Source: Aquibacillus sediminis
GTDB taxonomy: Bacteria > Bacillota > Bacilli > Bacillales > Amphibacillaceae
DNA: 64,000 bases
NCBI RefSeq assembly: GCF_005870085.1
Contig: NZ_SZNM01000001.1
Location: forward strand, 248,001 to 312,000
Direction of reading: 5' to 3'
Position numbers and translations under genes: made by a program. Positions 55,838 through 64,000 of this stretch are shown one piece after another. How positions within the stretch are numbered: position 1 is the first letter of the stretch; every line of letters begins with the position of its first letter. Below the pieces are notes generated by a model that saw only the letters and a program-made list of their open reading frames with translations, had not been told where the DNA came from and made no database searches.

Positions 55838-57247
55838 TTATTTTACAATGTGGATTGGTTTACCCATTGCTACTTCTGCAGCTTCCATTGTAATTTCTCC
55901 AAGTGTTGGGTGCGCATGAATTGTAAGTGCTAAATCTTCTGCAGTCATACCTGCTTCAATAGCTAATCCAAGTTCAGAGATCATGTCACTTGCGTTTGGC
56001 CCAGCAACTTGTGCACCGATAACAAGTCCGTCATCTTTTCGAGTTACAAGCTTAAGGAATCCATCACTTGCATCAAGAGAAAGTGCACGTCCATTTGCAG
56101 CAAATGGGAATTTAGCTGCTTGTACTTCGAATCCTGCTTCTTTTGCTTCATCTTCTGTATAGCCAACTGAAGCTAATTCAGGATCAGAGAAAACAACTGC
56201 TGGAATTCCGTTGTAATCAATTTCTGATTTTTCACCACTAATTGCTTCTGCAGCAATTTTACCTTCATAAGAAGCTTTGTGTGCTAATGGAGGTCCAGCT
56301 ACAATGTCACCAATTGCATAGATGTTATCAACATTTGTACGGCATTGTTTGTCAATTTTGATTAAGCCTTTATCATCCATGTCAATTCCAACTTGTTCTA
56401 GGCCGATTTCTGCTGTATTAGGACGACGACCAACTGTTACTAGTACGTAATCAGCATCGATCTTTTCTTCTTTACCTTTTACTTCATATGAAACAGTTAC
56501 ACCATCTTTTGTTTCTTCTACGCCTTTAGCCATTGCTTCTGTTACAACGTTTACGCCTTTTTTCTTAAGGTTACGTTTTACAAGAGAAGTCATTTGTTTT
56601 TCGAATCCACTAATAATATCTTTGGCACCCTCAAGAATAGTAACTTCTGTACCGAAGTTCGCATATGCAGTACCTAACTCAGTACCTACATAACCTCCAC
56701 CAATAACGACCATCTTCTTAGGAATTTCAGAAAGGTTCAATGCACCTGTTGAGTCAAGTACACGATCGCTATATTTAAATGTTGGTAGTTCGATTGGGCT
56801 AGATCCAGTAGCGATAATACAGTTATTAAACGTATACGTTTGAGAATTCTTCTCATCCATTACGCGAACTGTGTTTTTATCTACAAAGTAAACTTCACCT
56901 TTTACGATGTCAACTTTATTCCCTTTTAACAAGCCTTCCACACCGGAAGTAAGTTTATTAACTACACTTCCTTTCCATTCTTGTACTTTTGAAAAGTCAA
57001 TGGATACATTTTCTGTTGTGATCCCCATAGATTCTGCACCTTGAGCGTGTTCATAACGGTGACCAGCTTGGATTAATGCTTTAGAAGGGATACAACCAAC
57101 GTTTAAACAAACACCACCAAGTGCTCCTTTATCAACGATTGTTACATTTTGACCTTCTTGAGCCGCACGAATTGCAGCAACATAGCCACCAGGGCCTGCG
57201 CCTACAACAAGTGTGTCTAATTCAATAGGAAAATCTCCAACTACCAT
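55838..57247 (-). CDS. pdhD: Dihydrolipoyl dehydrogenase (E3) PdhD
   Basis: Flavoprotein reoxidising dihydrolipoamide with NAD+ for pyruvate and other 2-oxoacid dehydrogenases. The 469-residue protein has the FAD fingerprint [16 protein letters not shown], the redox disulfide GGVCLNVGC (Cys47 and Cys52), the NAD fingerprint [12 protein letters not shown] and the C-terminal HAHPTLGE with the active-site histidine. GGAGGC precedes ATG; 3 bp after pdhC. Confidence 0.97.
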   Translation of the reverse strand: MVVGDFPIELDTLVVGAGPGGYVAAIRAAQEGQNVTIVDKGALGGVCLNVGCIPSKALIQAGHRYEHAQGAESMGITTENVSIDFSKVQEWKGSVVNKLTSGVEGLLKGNKVDIVKGEVYFVDKNTVRVMDEKNSQTYTFNNCIIATGSSPIELPTFKYSDRVLDSTGALNLSEIPKKMVVIGGGYVGTELGTAYANFGTEVTILEGAKDIISGFEKQMTSLVKRNLKKKGVNVVTEAMAKGVEETKDGVTVSYEVKGKEEKIDADYVLVTVGRRPNTAEIGLEQVGIDMDDKGLIKIDKQCRTNVDNIYAIGDIVAGPPLAHKASYEGKIAAEAISGEKSEIDYNGIPAVVFSDPELASVGYTEDEAKEAGFEVQAAKFPFAANGRALSLDASDGFLKLVTRKDDGLVIGAQVAGPNASDMISELGLAIEAGMTAEDLALTIHAHPTLGEITMEAAEVAMGKPIHIVK

Positions 57248-57250
57248 AAT

Positions 57251-58519
57251 TTACGCCTCCATCATAATTAATTGTGGATCATTCAATAAACGCTTGATTT
57301 GATTCATTGCCATTTGTGCTGTTGCACCATCAACGATACGGTGGTCAAAGCTCAAGGATAGAGCCAATACTGGCGCTACAACAATCTCACCGTCACGTAC
57401 GACTGGCTTCTCGGCAATTCGTCCGATCCCTAGGATAGCCGCTTCTGGGTAGTTAATGACCGGAGTGAACCATTGTCCTCCAGCTGAACCAATGTTTGAA
57501 ATTGTGCTTGATGCACCTTTCATTTCATTAGGAGCTAACTTACCATCTCTTGCTTTTACTGCTAACTCATTAATTTCATTTGAAATGCTAAAAATTGATT
57601 TCTTATCAGCATTTTTAACAACAGGTACTAGAAGACCTTTATCTGTATCAGCAGCAATACCAATATTGTAGTAATGTTTCTGTACAATCTCGTCTGTTGC
57701 ATCATCAATGGAAGCATTTAAGATTGGGTATTCTTTTAATGCTGAAACAAGTGCTTTTACTACATATGGTAGGTAAGTCAACTTAATATCTTTTTCAGCC
57801 GCTACAGCTTTGAACTTCTTACGATGCGCTACAAGTTCTGTTACATCAATTTCATCATGCAATGTAACGTGAGGTGCCTTCGTCTTAGAGTTTACCATAG
57901 CTTTGGCGATAGACTTACGGATATTGCTCATTTTTTCGCGAGTTTCTGGATATTCACCTTCTGGTACTGCTTGTGGTGTTGATGCAGCTGCAGCTGGTTG
58001 TTCCTCAGTTGTCTCTTGAGCTGCTGGTTGTCCACCATTTAAGAATGCATCAATATCTTCTTTTAAGACACGACCATTTTTTCCAGTTCCTTGAACTTGA
58101 GCAATATTGACGTCATTGTCTCGCGCATATTTACGGACAGACGGCATCGCAATAACACGTTTGTTACTGTCAACTTCAGCTTCTTCTTGTTTCTCTGCTG
58201 CAGGGGTTTCTTGAGCTGAATCTTGTTTTTCATCTTTTGCTTCATCTGCAGCTGGGGCATCTGCTGGTTCATCATCATAACCTTCTGCATCAATCGTAAT
58301 GATGGTTTCGCCAACTGTAGCAACAGCACCTTCTTCAAAATGAACTTCTAACACTGGACCTTCTACTGGAGAAGGAATTTCTACAACTGCTTTATCGTTT
58401 TGTACTTCACAGATTACGTCATCTTCTTGAATTGTATCTCCAGGTTTTACAAACCATTTAACGATTTCACCTTCGTGAATCCCTTCACCGATGTCTGGTA
58501 GCTTAAAATTAAAAGCCAT
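57251..58519 (-). CDS. pdhC: Dihydrolipoamide acetyltransferase (E2) PdhC
   Basis: Core of the pyruvate dehydrogenase complex, 422 residues. A single lipoyl domain carries the lipoyl lysine in [12 protein letters not shown] (Lys43). An Ala/Glu/Pro-rich linker, the peripheral subunit-binding domain (about 122-160, [20 protein letters not shown]) and the catalytic domain with [13 protein letters not shown] follow. AGGAGGT precedes the ATG. One lipoyl domain is usual for Gram-positive E2. Confidence 0.97.
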   Translation of the reverse strand: MAFNFKLPDIGEGIHEGEIVKWFVKPGDTIQEDDVICEVQNDKAVVEIPSPVEGPVLEVHFEEGAVATVGETIITIDAEGYDDEPADAPAADEAKDEKQDSAQETPAAEKQEEAEVDSNKRVIAMPSVRKYARDNDVNIAQVQGTGKNGRVLKEDIDAFLNGGQPAAQETTEEQPAAAASTPQAVPEGEYPETREKMSNIRKSIAKAMVNSKTKAPHVTLHDEIDVTELVAHRKKFKAVAAEKDIKLTYLPYVVKALVSALKEYPILNASIDDATDEIVQKHYYNIGIAADTDKGLLVPVVKNADKKSIFSISNEINELAVKARDGKLAPNEMKGASSTISNIGSAGGQWFTPVINYPEAAILGIGRIAEKPVVRDGEIVVAPVLALSLSFDHRIVDGATAQMAMNQIKRLLNDPQLIMMEA

Positions 58520-58545
58520 ATATATTACCTCCTGTCATAGGTCAA

Positions 58546-59523
58546 TTAAAAATTAATTACTGCGTTTACTTTTTCAATAATGTCGTTATAGTTTGGTAAC
58601 CAAACTTCTTCTGCTTGTGTGAATGCATATACCGTATCTGGTGCTGCAACACGTAGAACTGGTGCTTCTAGATGTAGGATTGCGCGTTCTTGAATTTCAG
58701 CTGCAACATGGTTTGCTACACCTGCTTGACGTTGCGCTTCTTGAACGACAACGACACGGTTTGTTTTTTCAACTGATTTAAGAACTGTTTCATAATCGAT
58801 AGGCATTACCGTACGAAGGTCAATGACTTCAGCAGAGATACCATCTTTTTCTAATTCGTCAGCTGCTTTTAATGCAGAATGCACCATCGCACCATAAGAA
58901 ACTAGTGTAACGTCCGTACCTTCACGCTTCACAGCAGCCTTTCCAATTTCAACAGTATATTCTTCTTCTGGAACTTCTTCACGGAAAGAACGATATAATT
59001 TCATATGTTCTAAGAAGATTACAGGGTCATTATCACGAATAGCTGAAATTAATAGACCTTTTGCTTCATAAGGAGTTGAAGGAATAACAACTTTCAAACC
59101 AGGTTGTTGAATCATTAAACCTTCTAAGGAATCCGCGTGTAATTCTGGCGTGTGAACTCCTCCACCAAATGGTGAACGAACTGTAATTGGTGAAGTTTTC
59201 GTATTACCAGTACGGTAACGCATTCTGGCCATTTGACCACTAATCGCATCCATTACTTCATATACGAAGCCGAAAAACTGGATTTCTGGAACTGGACGAT
59301 ATCCTTGTAAAGCAAGACCAATGGAAAGACCACCAATACCAGATTCAGCTAGTGGTGTATCAAACACACGATCTTCCCCAAATTCTTTTTGAAGACCTTC
59401 AGTTGCTCGGAAAACCCCGCCGTTTTGACCAACGTCTTCGCCAAAAATTAGTACGTTTTCGTCATTTTTTAATTCTGTGCGCATTGCATCAGTAATTGCT
59501 TGGATCATTGTCATTTGAGCCAT
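58546..59523 (-). CDS. pdhB: Pyruvate dehydrogenase E1 beta subunit PdhB
   Basis: Transketolase-like subunit of 325 residues that with PdhA decarboxylates pyruvate. Motifs include [20 protein letters not shown] and [17 protein letters not shown], and the C-terminal transketolase domain [24 protein letters not shown] lies upstream of the ATG. 3 bp from pdhA. Confidence 0.97.
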   Translation of the reverse strand: MAQMTMIQAITDAMRTELKNDENVLIFGEDVGQNGGVFRATEGLQKEFGEDRVFDTPLAESGIGGLSIGLALQGYRPVPEIQFFGFVYEVMDAISGQMARMRYRTGNTKTSPITVRSPFGGGVHTPELHADSLEGLMIQQPGLKVVIPSTPYEAKGLLISAIRDNDPVIFLEHMKLYRSFREEVPEEEYTVEIGKAAVKREGTDVTLVSYGAMVHSALKAADELEKDGISAEVIDLRTVMPIDYETVLKSVEKTNRVVVVQEAQRQAGVANHVAAEIQERAILHLEAPVLRVAAPDTVYAFTQAEEVWLPNYNDIIEKVNAVINF

Positions 59524-59526
59524 GAT

Positions 59527-60642
<1,116 letters not shown>

Positions 60643-60799
60643 TCAATTGTATCTTTCCCAAAAACTGAAATAAATCTGTACCAAAATTAACTAGTATTAC
60701 GCTTCCCTTATCTATTGAATTCTAATCTAATATGTAATAGCTTGAAACTGTTACATAGATACGGTCGAAAATAGGTGGTACAACTTTAATTCAGTTATT

Positions 60800-60828
60800 A
60801 GTTTAGCGCATTCTGTTGTTACGGTCAA
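60800..60828 (-). promoter_or_regulatory. Sigma-A promoter of pdhABCD
   Basis: On the minus strand TTGACC (60823-60828) and TAAACT (60800-60805) with exactly 17 bp between. The -35 matches 5 of 6 positions. It predicts a leader of about 180 nt before the pdhA start. Confidence 0.75.
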
Positions 60829-61020
60829 ACACTTTAACTGTTAAAAACCTCTTTTTCTTTTCCAACTACCTGTATGGTAGGGGATGGTGCTTTTACATAT
60901 TTTTTCTACATTCATTTTAACTGTTTCAATTTTATCTGCATACTGTACCACAATCCATTAAGCCATTTTTCTTACTTTTATTTTTGCAAAATTTGTAAAA
61001 CTCACTACTTCTTTGAACAT

Positions 61021-61058
61021 AAAAAAGAGCCTTCCATATGAATGAAGGCTCTTTTTTA
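61021..61058 (-). terminator. Terminator of ykyA
   Basis: AAAAAAGAGCCTTC ... GAAGGCTCTTTTTT stem following the ykyA stop; symmetric A/T flanks. Confidence 0.9.
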
Positions 61059-61071
61059 ATATAAGCTAATC

Positions 61072-61734
61072 TTATTCTGTATATTCAATATTCATTTGAG
61101 CAGATTCATAAAATTGCTGTTTAAGATCATTATAAGTTTCCGTTAAATTGTTAAAATTATTATTTGCCTCGATCACTTTCTCATAACTTTGGTTTACGTT
61201 CTCAATTTGTTCTTTTAATTCTTCTTCACTTACATCTTCATCTTGAAGGGTTTGATATAACACTTTATCTTGATCAATGGATTCGATATATGTTTGATTG
61301 AATTGTATGTAGGTATCATATCTCTCATTCATTGTATCTACTAATTCTTGTGCTTTATCCTTTAGTTCTTGGTCTTCTATATCCCCAACCATCGGCTCTA
61401 TTTTGTCAAATTCTTCTTTGGCAGATTCAATACTATCTTTTTCTTCATTTACGATCGATAACCGTTCGTCCACAATGGAAAGTGCTTCTTCTGATAGCTG
61501 TTTGACTTGATCAAATTCTGATAAACTTAAGTTAATCATCTGATCATATAACTCCATTTCTTCTTCCTCTAAATCAACAAGTGGCTGTTGTTGTTCTGCA
61601 AAGTTTTCCTCTAATGCAACTGCTTCTTCTAAGTGTTGATGCATCTTTTCTGCTGTACTTTCCCCACTACAAGCTGCCATAATACTGAAACCTATACCGA
61701 TCAATACGAAGAACATAGTTTTTTTCAATTGCAT
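61072..61734 (-). CDS. ykyA: YkyA, putative cell-wall-binding lipoprotein
   Basis: A 220-residue lipoprotein: signal peptide MQLKKTMFFVLIGIGFSIMA with lipobox cysteine after AAC, followed by a long, very acidic helical region forming coiled coils (about 30-210). The YkyA family lies upstream of pdhA in Bacilli and has no known biochemical role. AGGAGG precedes ATG at 61732-61734; a longer frame is unsupported. Confidence 0.9.
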   Translation of the reverse strand: MQLKKTMFFVLIGIGFSIMAACSGESTAEKMHQHLEEAVALEENFAEQQQPLVDLEEEEMELYDQMINLSLSEFDQVKQLSEEALSIVDERLSIVNEEKDSIESAKEEFDKIEPMVGDIEDQELKDKAQELVDTMNERYDTYIQFNQTYIESIDQDKVLYQTLQDEDVSEEELKEQIENVNQSYEKVIEANNNFNNLTETYNDLKQQFYESAQMNIEYTE

Positions 61735-61933
61735 TGCTTTTCCTCCTATCACTCATCTAGATGTCATTTTTATCCAAGGTTTATTACTTTAAAATTGTAT
61801 ACTAAATTATTATTATTGTATACGACTAATTTATATGTATGTCGCCCTTACATCGATTATGCTATATTCAATTGATAGAGGTTCTATGTTACACTTATTT
61901 CAATAATTTAATGAATGATCGAGGAGTGAAGCT

Positions 61934-62485
61934 ATGCTTACGATGGATGATATCGTACGAGAAGGTAACCCAATTCTTACGAAATCCGCTAAAGAGGTAC
62001 CCCTTCCACCGAGCGAACAAGAGAAAGAAACATTAGAACAAATGCTACAATTTTTAATCAATAGTCAAGATGATGAAATGGCAAAAAAATATAACTTGCG
62101 ACCAGGCGTTGGAGTTGCTGCACCCCAAATTGGAATATCTAAACGAATGATTGCAGTCCATTTTGAGGATCAAGATGAAAAATTGTATAGTTATGGATTG
62201 TTCAATCCTAAAATTGTTAGCCATTCCGTTGAAAAAACATACTTATCAACAGGAGAGGGATGTTTATCCGTTGATCGCGAAGTACCTGGATTTGTTCCAC
62301 GCTATGCGCGAATAACGGTGAAAGCGACTGATTTAGATGGAAACAATGTAAAACTTAGATTACGAGGCTTTGCCGCTATTGTCTTTCAACATGAGATTGA
62401 CCATCTAAACGGCATTATGTTTTATGATCACATTGATCCGAATAACCCTTTTCATGAACCGGAAAACTCCAAACCTATTGAGTAA
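61934..62485 (+). CDS. def: Peptide deformylase
   Basis: Metalloenzyme removing the formyl group from nascent N-terminal methionine. The 183-residue protein has the three signatures [16 protein letters not shown] and QHEIDHLNG, providing the Cys and two His metal ligands. Length and insertions fit the type 2 (YkrB-like) deformylases of Firmicutes. GAGGAG precedes the ATG. Divergent from ykyA. Confidence 0.97.
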   Translation: MLTMDDIVREGNPILTKSAKEVPLPPSEQEKETLEQMLQFLINSQDDEMAKKYNLRPGVGVAAPQIGISKRMIAVHFEDQDEKLYSYGLFNPKIVSHSVEKTYLSTGEGCLSVDREVPGFVPRYARITVKATDLDGNNVKLRLRGFAAIVFQHEIDHLNGIMFYDHIDPNNPFHEPENSKPIE

Positions 62486-62493
62486 ATCATATT

Positions 62494-62522
62494 AAAGCTG
62501 TCCTTTAAGGGCAGCTTTTTTT
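62494..62522 (+). terminator. Terminator of def
   Basis: AAAGCTGTCC / GGGCAGCTTT stem followed by a run of T. Confidence 0.85.
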
Positions 62523-62801
62523 ATTATGACAGACAGCTTCTTATAATCATGTCAATCACCCCAACATAAAATTTCAAAAAATGAGATAACTTTCATTGAT
62601 GCATAAAATGTATCATAACCTATCAAAATATAAATGCATAAAGACGGTAATTTCACAGGGGATTGCTAAAATTCGTAAAGTATTAGAACATTTCTGTTTC
62701 AAATTTTTCCAAATAATACTATACTATATATTAGAGGGATTGGTCGGTAATGAAAACTTGACTAGCTCCAAGCCGCCAGATAAGGCAGGTGTTAGTCTTA
62801 G

Positions 62802-62831
62802 TTGAACCTATGCTATCATCCAACGTATTAT
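62802..62831 (+). promoter_or_regulatory. Candidate sigma-A promoter for the small ORF-rpoY-rnjA
   Basis: TTGAAC (62802-62807), 18-bp spacer, TATTAT (62826-62831). The -10 matches 5 of 6 positions. It lies about 60 bp before the small ORF. Confidence 0.55.
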
Positions 62832-62894
62832 CTTGATAGTGTAAGTGTTTTTTATTGCTTTTCTTAAGTATATCGAAAGGAGCAGGATGCAATA

Positions 62895-62993
62895 ATGTTA
62901 AAACGATTAAGAGAAAAGCTTAAAAAACGTTGGAAAGATTTGTTACGTCAAAAACGTGTGCCATCTACTTTTAAAGAAGAGAATTACAAGTGA
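62895..62993 (+). CDS. Small basic ORF upstream of rpoY
   Basis: A 32-codon frame, MLKRLREKLKKRWKDLLRQK at the start, ending KEENYK. The first 22 residues would form a strongly basic amphipathic helix. AAAGGAG (62876-62882) is 12 bp before the ATG but only 4 bp before another ATG at 62887, which reads ATG CAA TAA and overlaps the ORF start as TAATG. I do not recognise a family. It may be a real small protein or a leader for rpoY-rnjA. Confidence 0.5.
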   Translation: MLKRLREKLKKRWKDLLRQKRVPSTFKEENYK

Positions 62994-63073
62994 GCTATGA
63001 TAATGAACTACTATTTGATAGATAATGCTATGAAAAAATACTAAAAAGATACAAAAAGAAGGAGAGATTGTTT

Positions 63074-63283
63074 ATGATCTATAAAGTATTATACCAAGAA
63101 CTTCCTAATGAAGTTCCTGTAAGGGAACGTACCTGTTCACTCTATTTTGAAGCAAAATCTGAGCGTGACGTACGTGAACAACTCTCCGATCGCAATATTA
63201 ATATCGAACACATCCAGTTATTAAATGAGGCCCATTTAAATTATGAAAAACAGTCTGAAGACTTTGTAGTGGAGAACGCTTAA
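63074..63283 (+). CDS. rpoY: RNA polymerase epsilon subunit RpoY
   Basis: Small accessory subunit of Firmicute RNA polymerase (YkzG), 69 residues with the pattern MIYKVLYQE ... [20 protein letters not shown] and a C-terminal [13 protein letters not shown], as in B. subtilis. AAGGAGAG lies 7 bp before ATG at 63074; an in-frame TTG two codons earlier is less likely. Followed after 3 bp by rnjA, the conserved rpoY-rnjA pair. Confidence 0.95.
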   Translation: MIYKVLYQELPNEVPVRERTCSLYFEAKSERDVREQLSDRNINIEHIQLLNEAHLNYEKQSEDFVVENA

Positions 63284-63286
63284 CAA

Positions 63287-64000
63287 ATGAAGTTTGTGAA
63301 AAATGATCAAACAGCAGTGTTTGCTCTAGGTGGTATGGGAGAAATCGGAAAAAATATGTATGGGGTTCAGTTTCAAGATGAAATTATCCTCATTGATTCA
63401 GGAATAAAGTTCCCTGAAGATGAACTATTAGGCATTGATTACGTGATCCCAGATTATACCTATTTAATACAAAATCAAGACAAAATTAAAGGTCTATTCA
63501 TTACACATGGACACGAAGACCATATTGGAGGAATTCCTTATCTTCTTCGTGAAATTAATGTGCCAATTTATGCTGGAAAACTTGCGATCGGATTAATTAA
63601 AAACAAATTAGATGAACATGGACTTTTGCGAAATGCAAATCTTAATATATTTCAAGAAGACGATGTGATTAAATTTCGTAAAACATCTGTAACTTTTTTC
63701 AGAACCACACATAGCATTCCTGATTCCTATGGGATCGTTGTCAGAACACCTCCTGGTAATGTTGTTCATACAGGAGATTTTAAATTCGACTTTACTCCTG
63801 TTGGGGAGCCAGCGGATCTAGCCAAAATGGCAGAAATAGGTAAAGAAGGAGTTCTATGCTTATTATCAGATAGTACCAATAGTGAGGTTCCAGACTTTAC
63901 TATGTCAGAACGAGTTGTTGGGGAAAGCATTAATGACATCTTTAACAGAGTTAGTGGTAGGTTAATTTTTGCTACATTTGCATCAAATATTTATCGTTTG
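63287..64000 (+). CDS. rnjA: Ribonuclease J1 (partial, 5' part)
   Basis: Metallo-beta-lactamase/beta-CASP 5' exonuclease and endonuclease central to mRNA turnover. The visible 238 residues start [20 protein letters not shown] and include the metal motif [10 protein letters not shown], then HSIPDSYG and HTGDFKFD. The frame is open to the right edge. Adjacent rpoY identifies it as rnjA rather than rnjB. A GGAG element lies about 13 bp upstream of the ATG. Confidence 0.97.
   Translation, partial: MKFVKNDQTAVFALGGMGEIGKNMYGVQFQDEIILIDSGIKFPEDELLGIDYVIPDYTYLIQNQDKIKGLFITHGHEDHIGGIPYLLREINVPIYAGKLAIGLIKNKLDEHGLLRNANLNIFQEDDVIKFRKTSVTFFRTTHSIPDSYGIVVRTPPGNVVHTGDFKFDFTPVGEPADLAKMAEIGKEGVLCLLSDSTNSEVPDFTMSERVVGESINDIFNRVSGRLIFATFASNIYRL

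Larger units (their letters stand above)
62486..62894. other. Gap between def and the small basic ORF
   Basis: 409 bp. It carries the def terminator (62494-62522) and a promoter candidate (62802-62831). The middle is AT-rich; a GACTAGC...GTTAGTC pairing surrounds 62759-62797. No gene is visible (B. subtilis has ykrA in this interval). Confidence 0.6.

Overview
The window is a chromosomal segment of a low-GC, endospore-forming member of the Bacillaceae. Gene content and order follow the Bacillus subtilis rnjA-pdh-ykt-yla-cta-ylb-dcw-ftsZ stretch almost step by step, read in reverse. Sporulation genes (spoVD, spoVE, ylbJ, an rsfA-like regulator, a YhcN/YlaJ lipoprotein, ytvI and a probable csfG RNA) point to a spore former. 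A BCCT osmolyte transporter and acidic linkers would fit a halotolerant Oceanobacillus/Virgibacillus/Gracilibacillus-type organism, but the genus cannot be fixed from the sequence alone.

Layout. 1-18912 (minus strand): division and cell-wall cluster mraZ-rsmH-ftsL-pbpB-spoVD-[825 bp of repeats]-murE-murF-mraY-murD-spoVE-divIB-ylxW-ylxX-sbp-ftsA-ftsZ (ftsZ runs off the left edge). murG and murB, which lie between spoVE and divIB in B. subtilis, are not there. 19153-32683: bshC and the ylb genes (ylbO/rsfA-like, rpmF, ylbN, tmcAL, ylbL, ylbK, ylbJ, coaD, rsmD, ylbG, ylbF, ylbE, ylbD, ylbC), with a four-hairpin intergenic region at 29095-29254 that I read as the CsfG sporulation RNA. 32903-35108: yugN, ytvI and a GNAT acetyltransferase. 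35175-43091: caa3-type cytochrome oxidase genes (DUF420, ctaG, ctaF, ctaE, ctaD, ctaC, ctaB) with ctaA divergent. 43165-48722: ftsW and the yla genes (ylaN, glutaminase, ylaL, ylaJ, ylaI, ylaH, ylaF); pycA, phoH2/ylaK and typA are missing from their expected places. 48918-55519: suhB/yktC, yktB, yktA, a speA-family decarboxylase, a polysaccharide deacetylase and a BCCT transporter. 55838-62485: pdhABCD, the ykyA lipoprotein and def. 62895-64000: a 32-codon basic ORF, rpoY and the start of rnjA.

How it works together. The dcw cluster makes lipid II precursors (MurE, MurF, MraY, MurD), polymerises and crosslinks them at the septum or spore (PbpB, SpoVD, SpoVE, FtsW) and builds the Z-ring (FtsA, FtsZ, DivIB, FtsL). 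Regulatory sites visible in the sequence are a three-copy 10-bp-period GTGG operator upstream of mraZ, a full-consensus sigma-H promoter before ftsA, and a sigma-A promoter about 180 bp before pdhA. The cta genes build a terminal oxidase and its heme A.

Most of the coding content is conserved core. The less expected signals are in non-coding DNA: the CsfG-like RNA, a compact folded element filling the murD-spoVE gap, a dispersed hairpin repeat with a compensatory base change, and two structured repeats that split the dcw operon between spoVD and murE.
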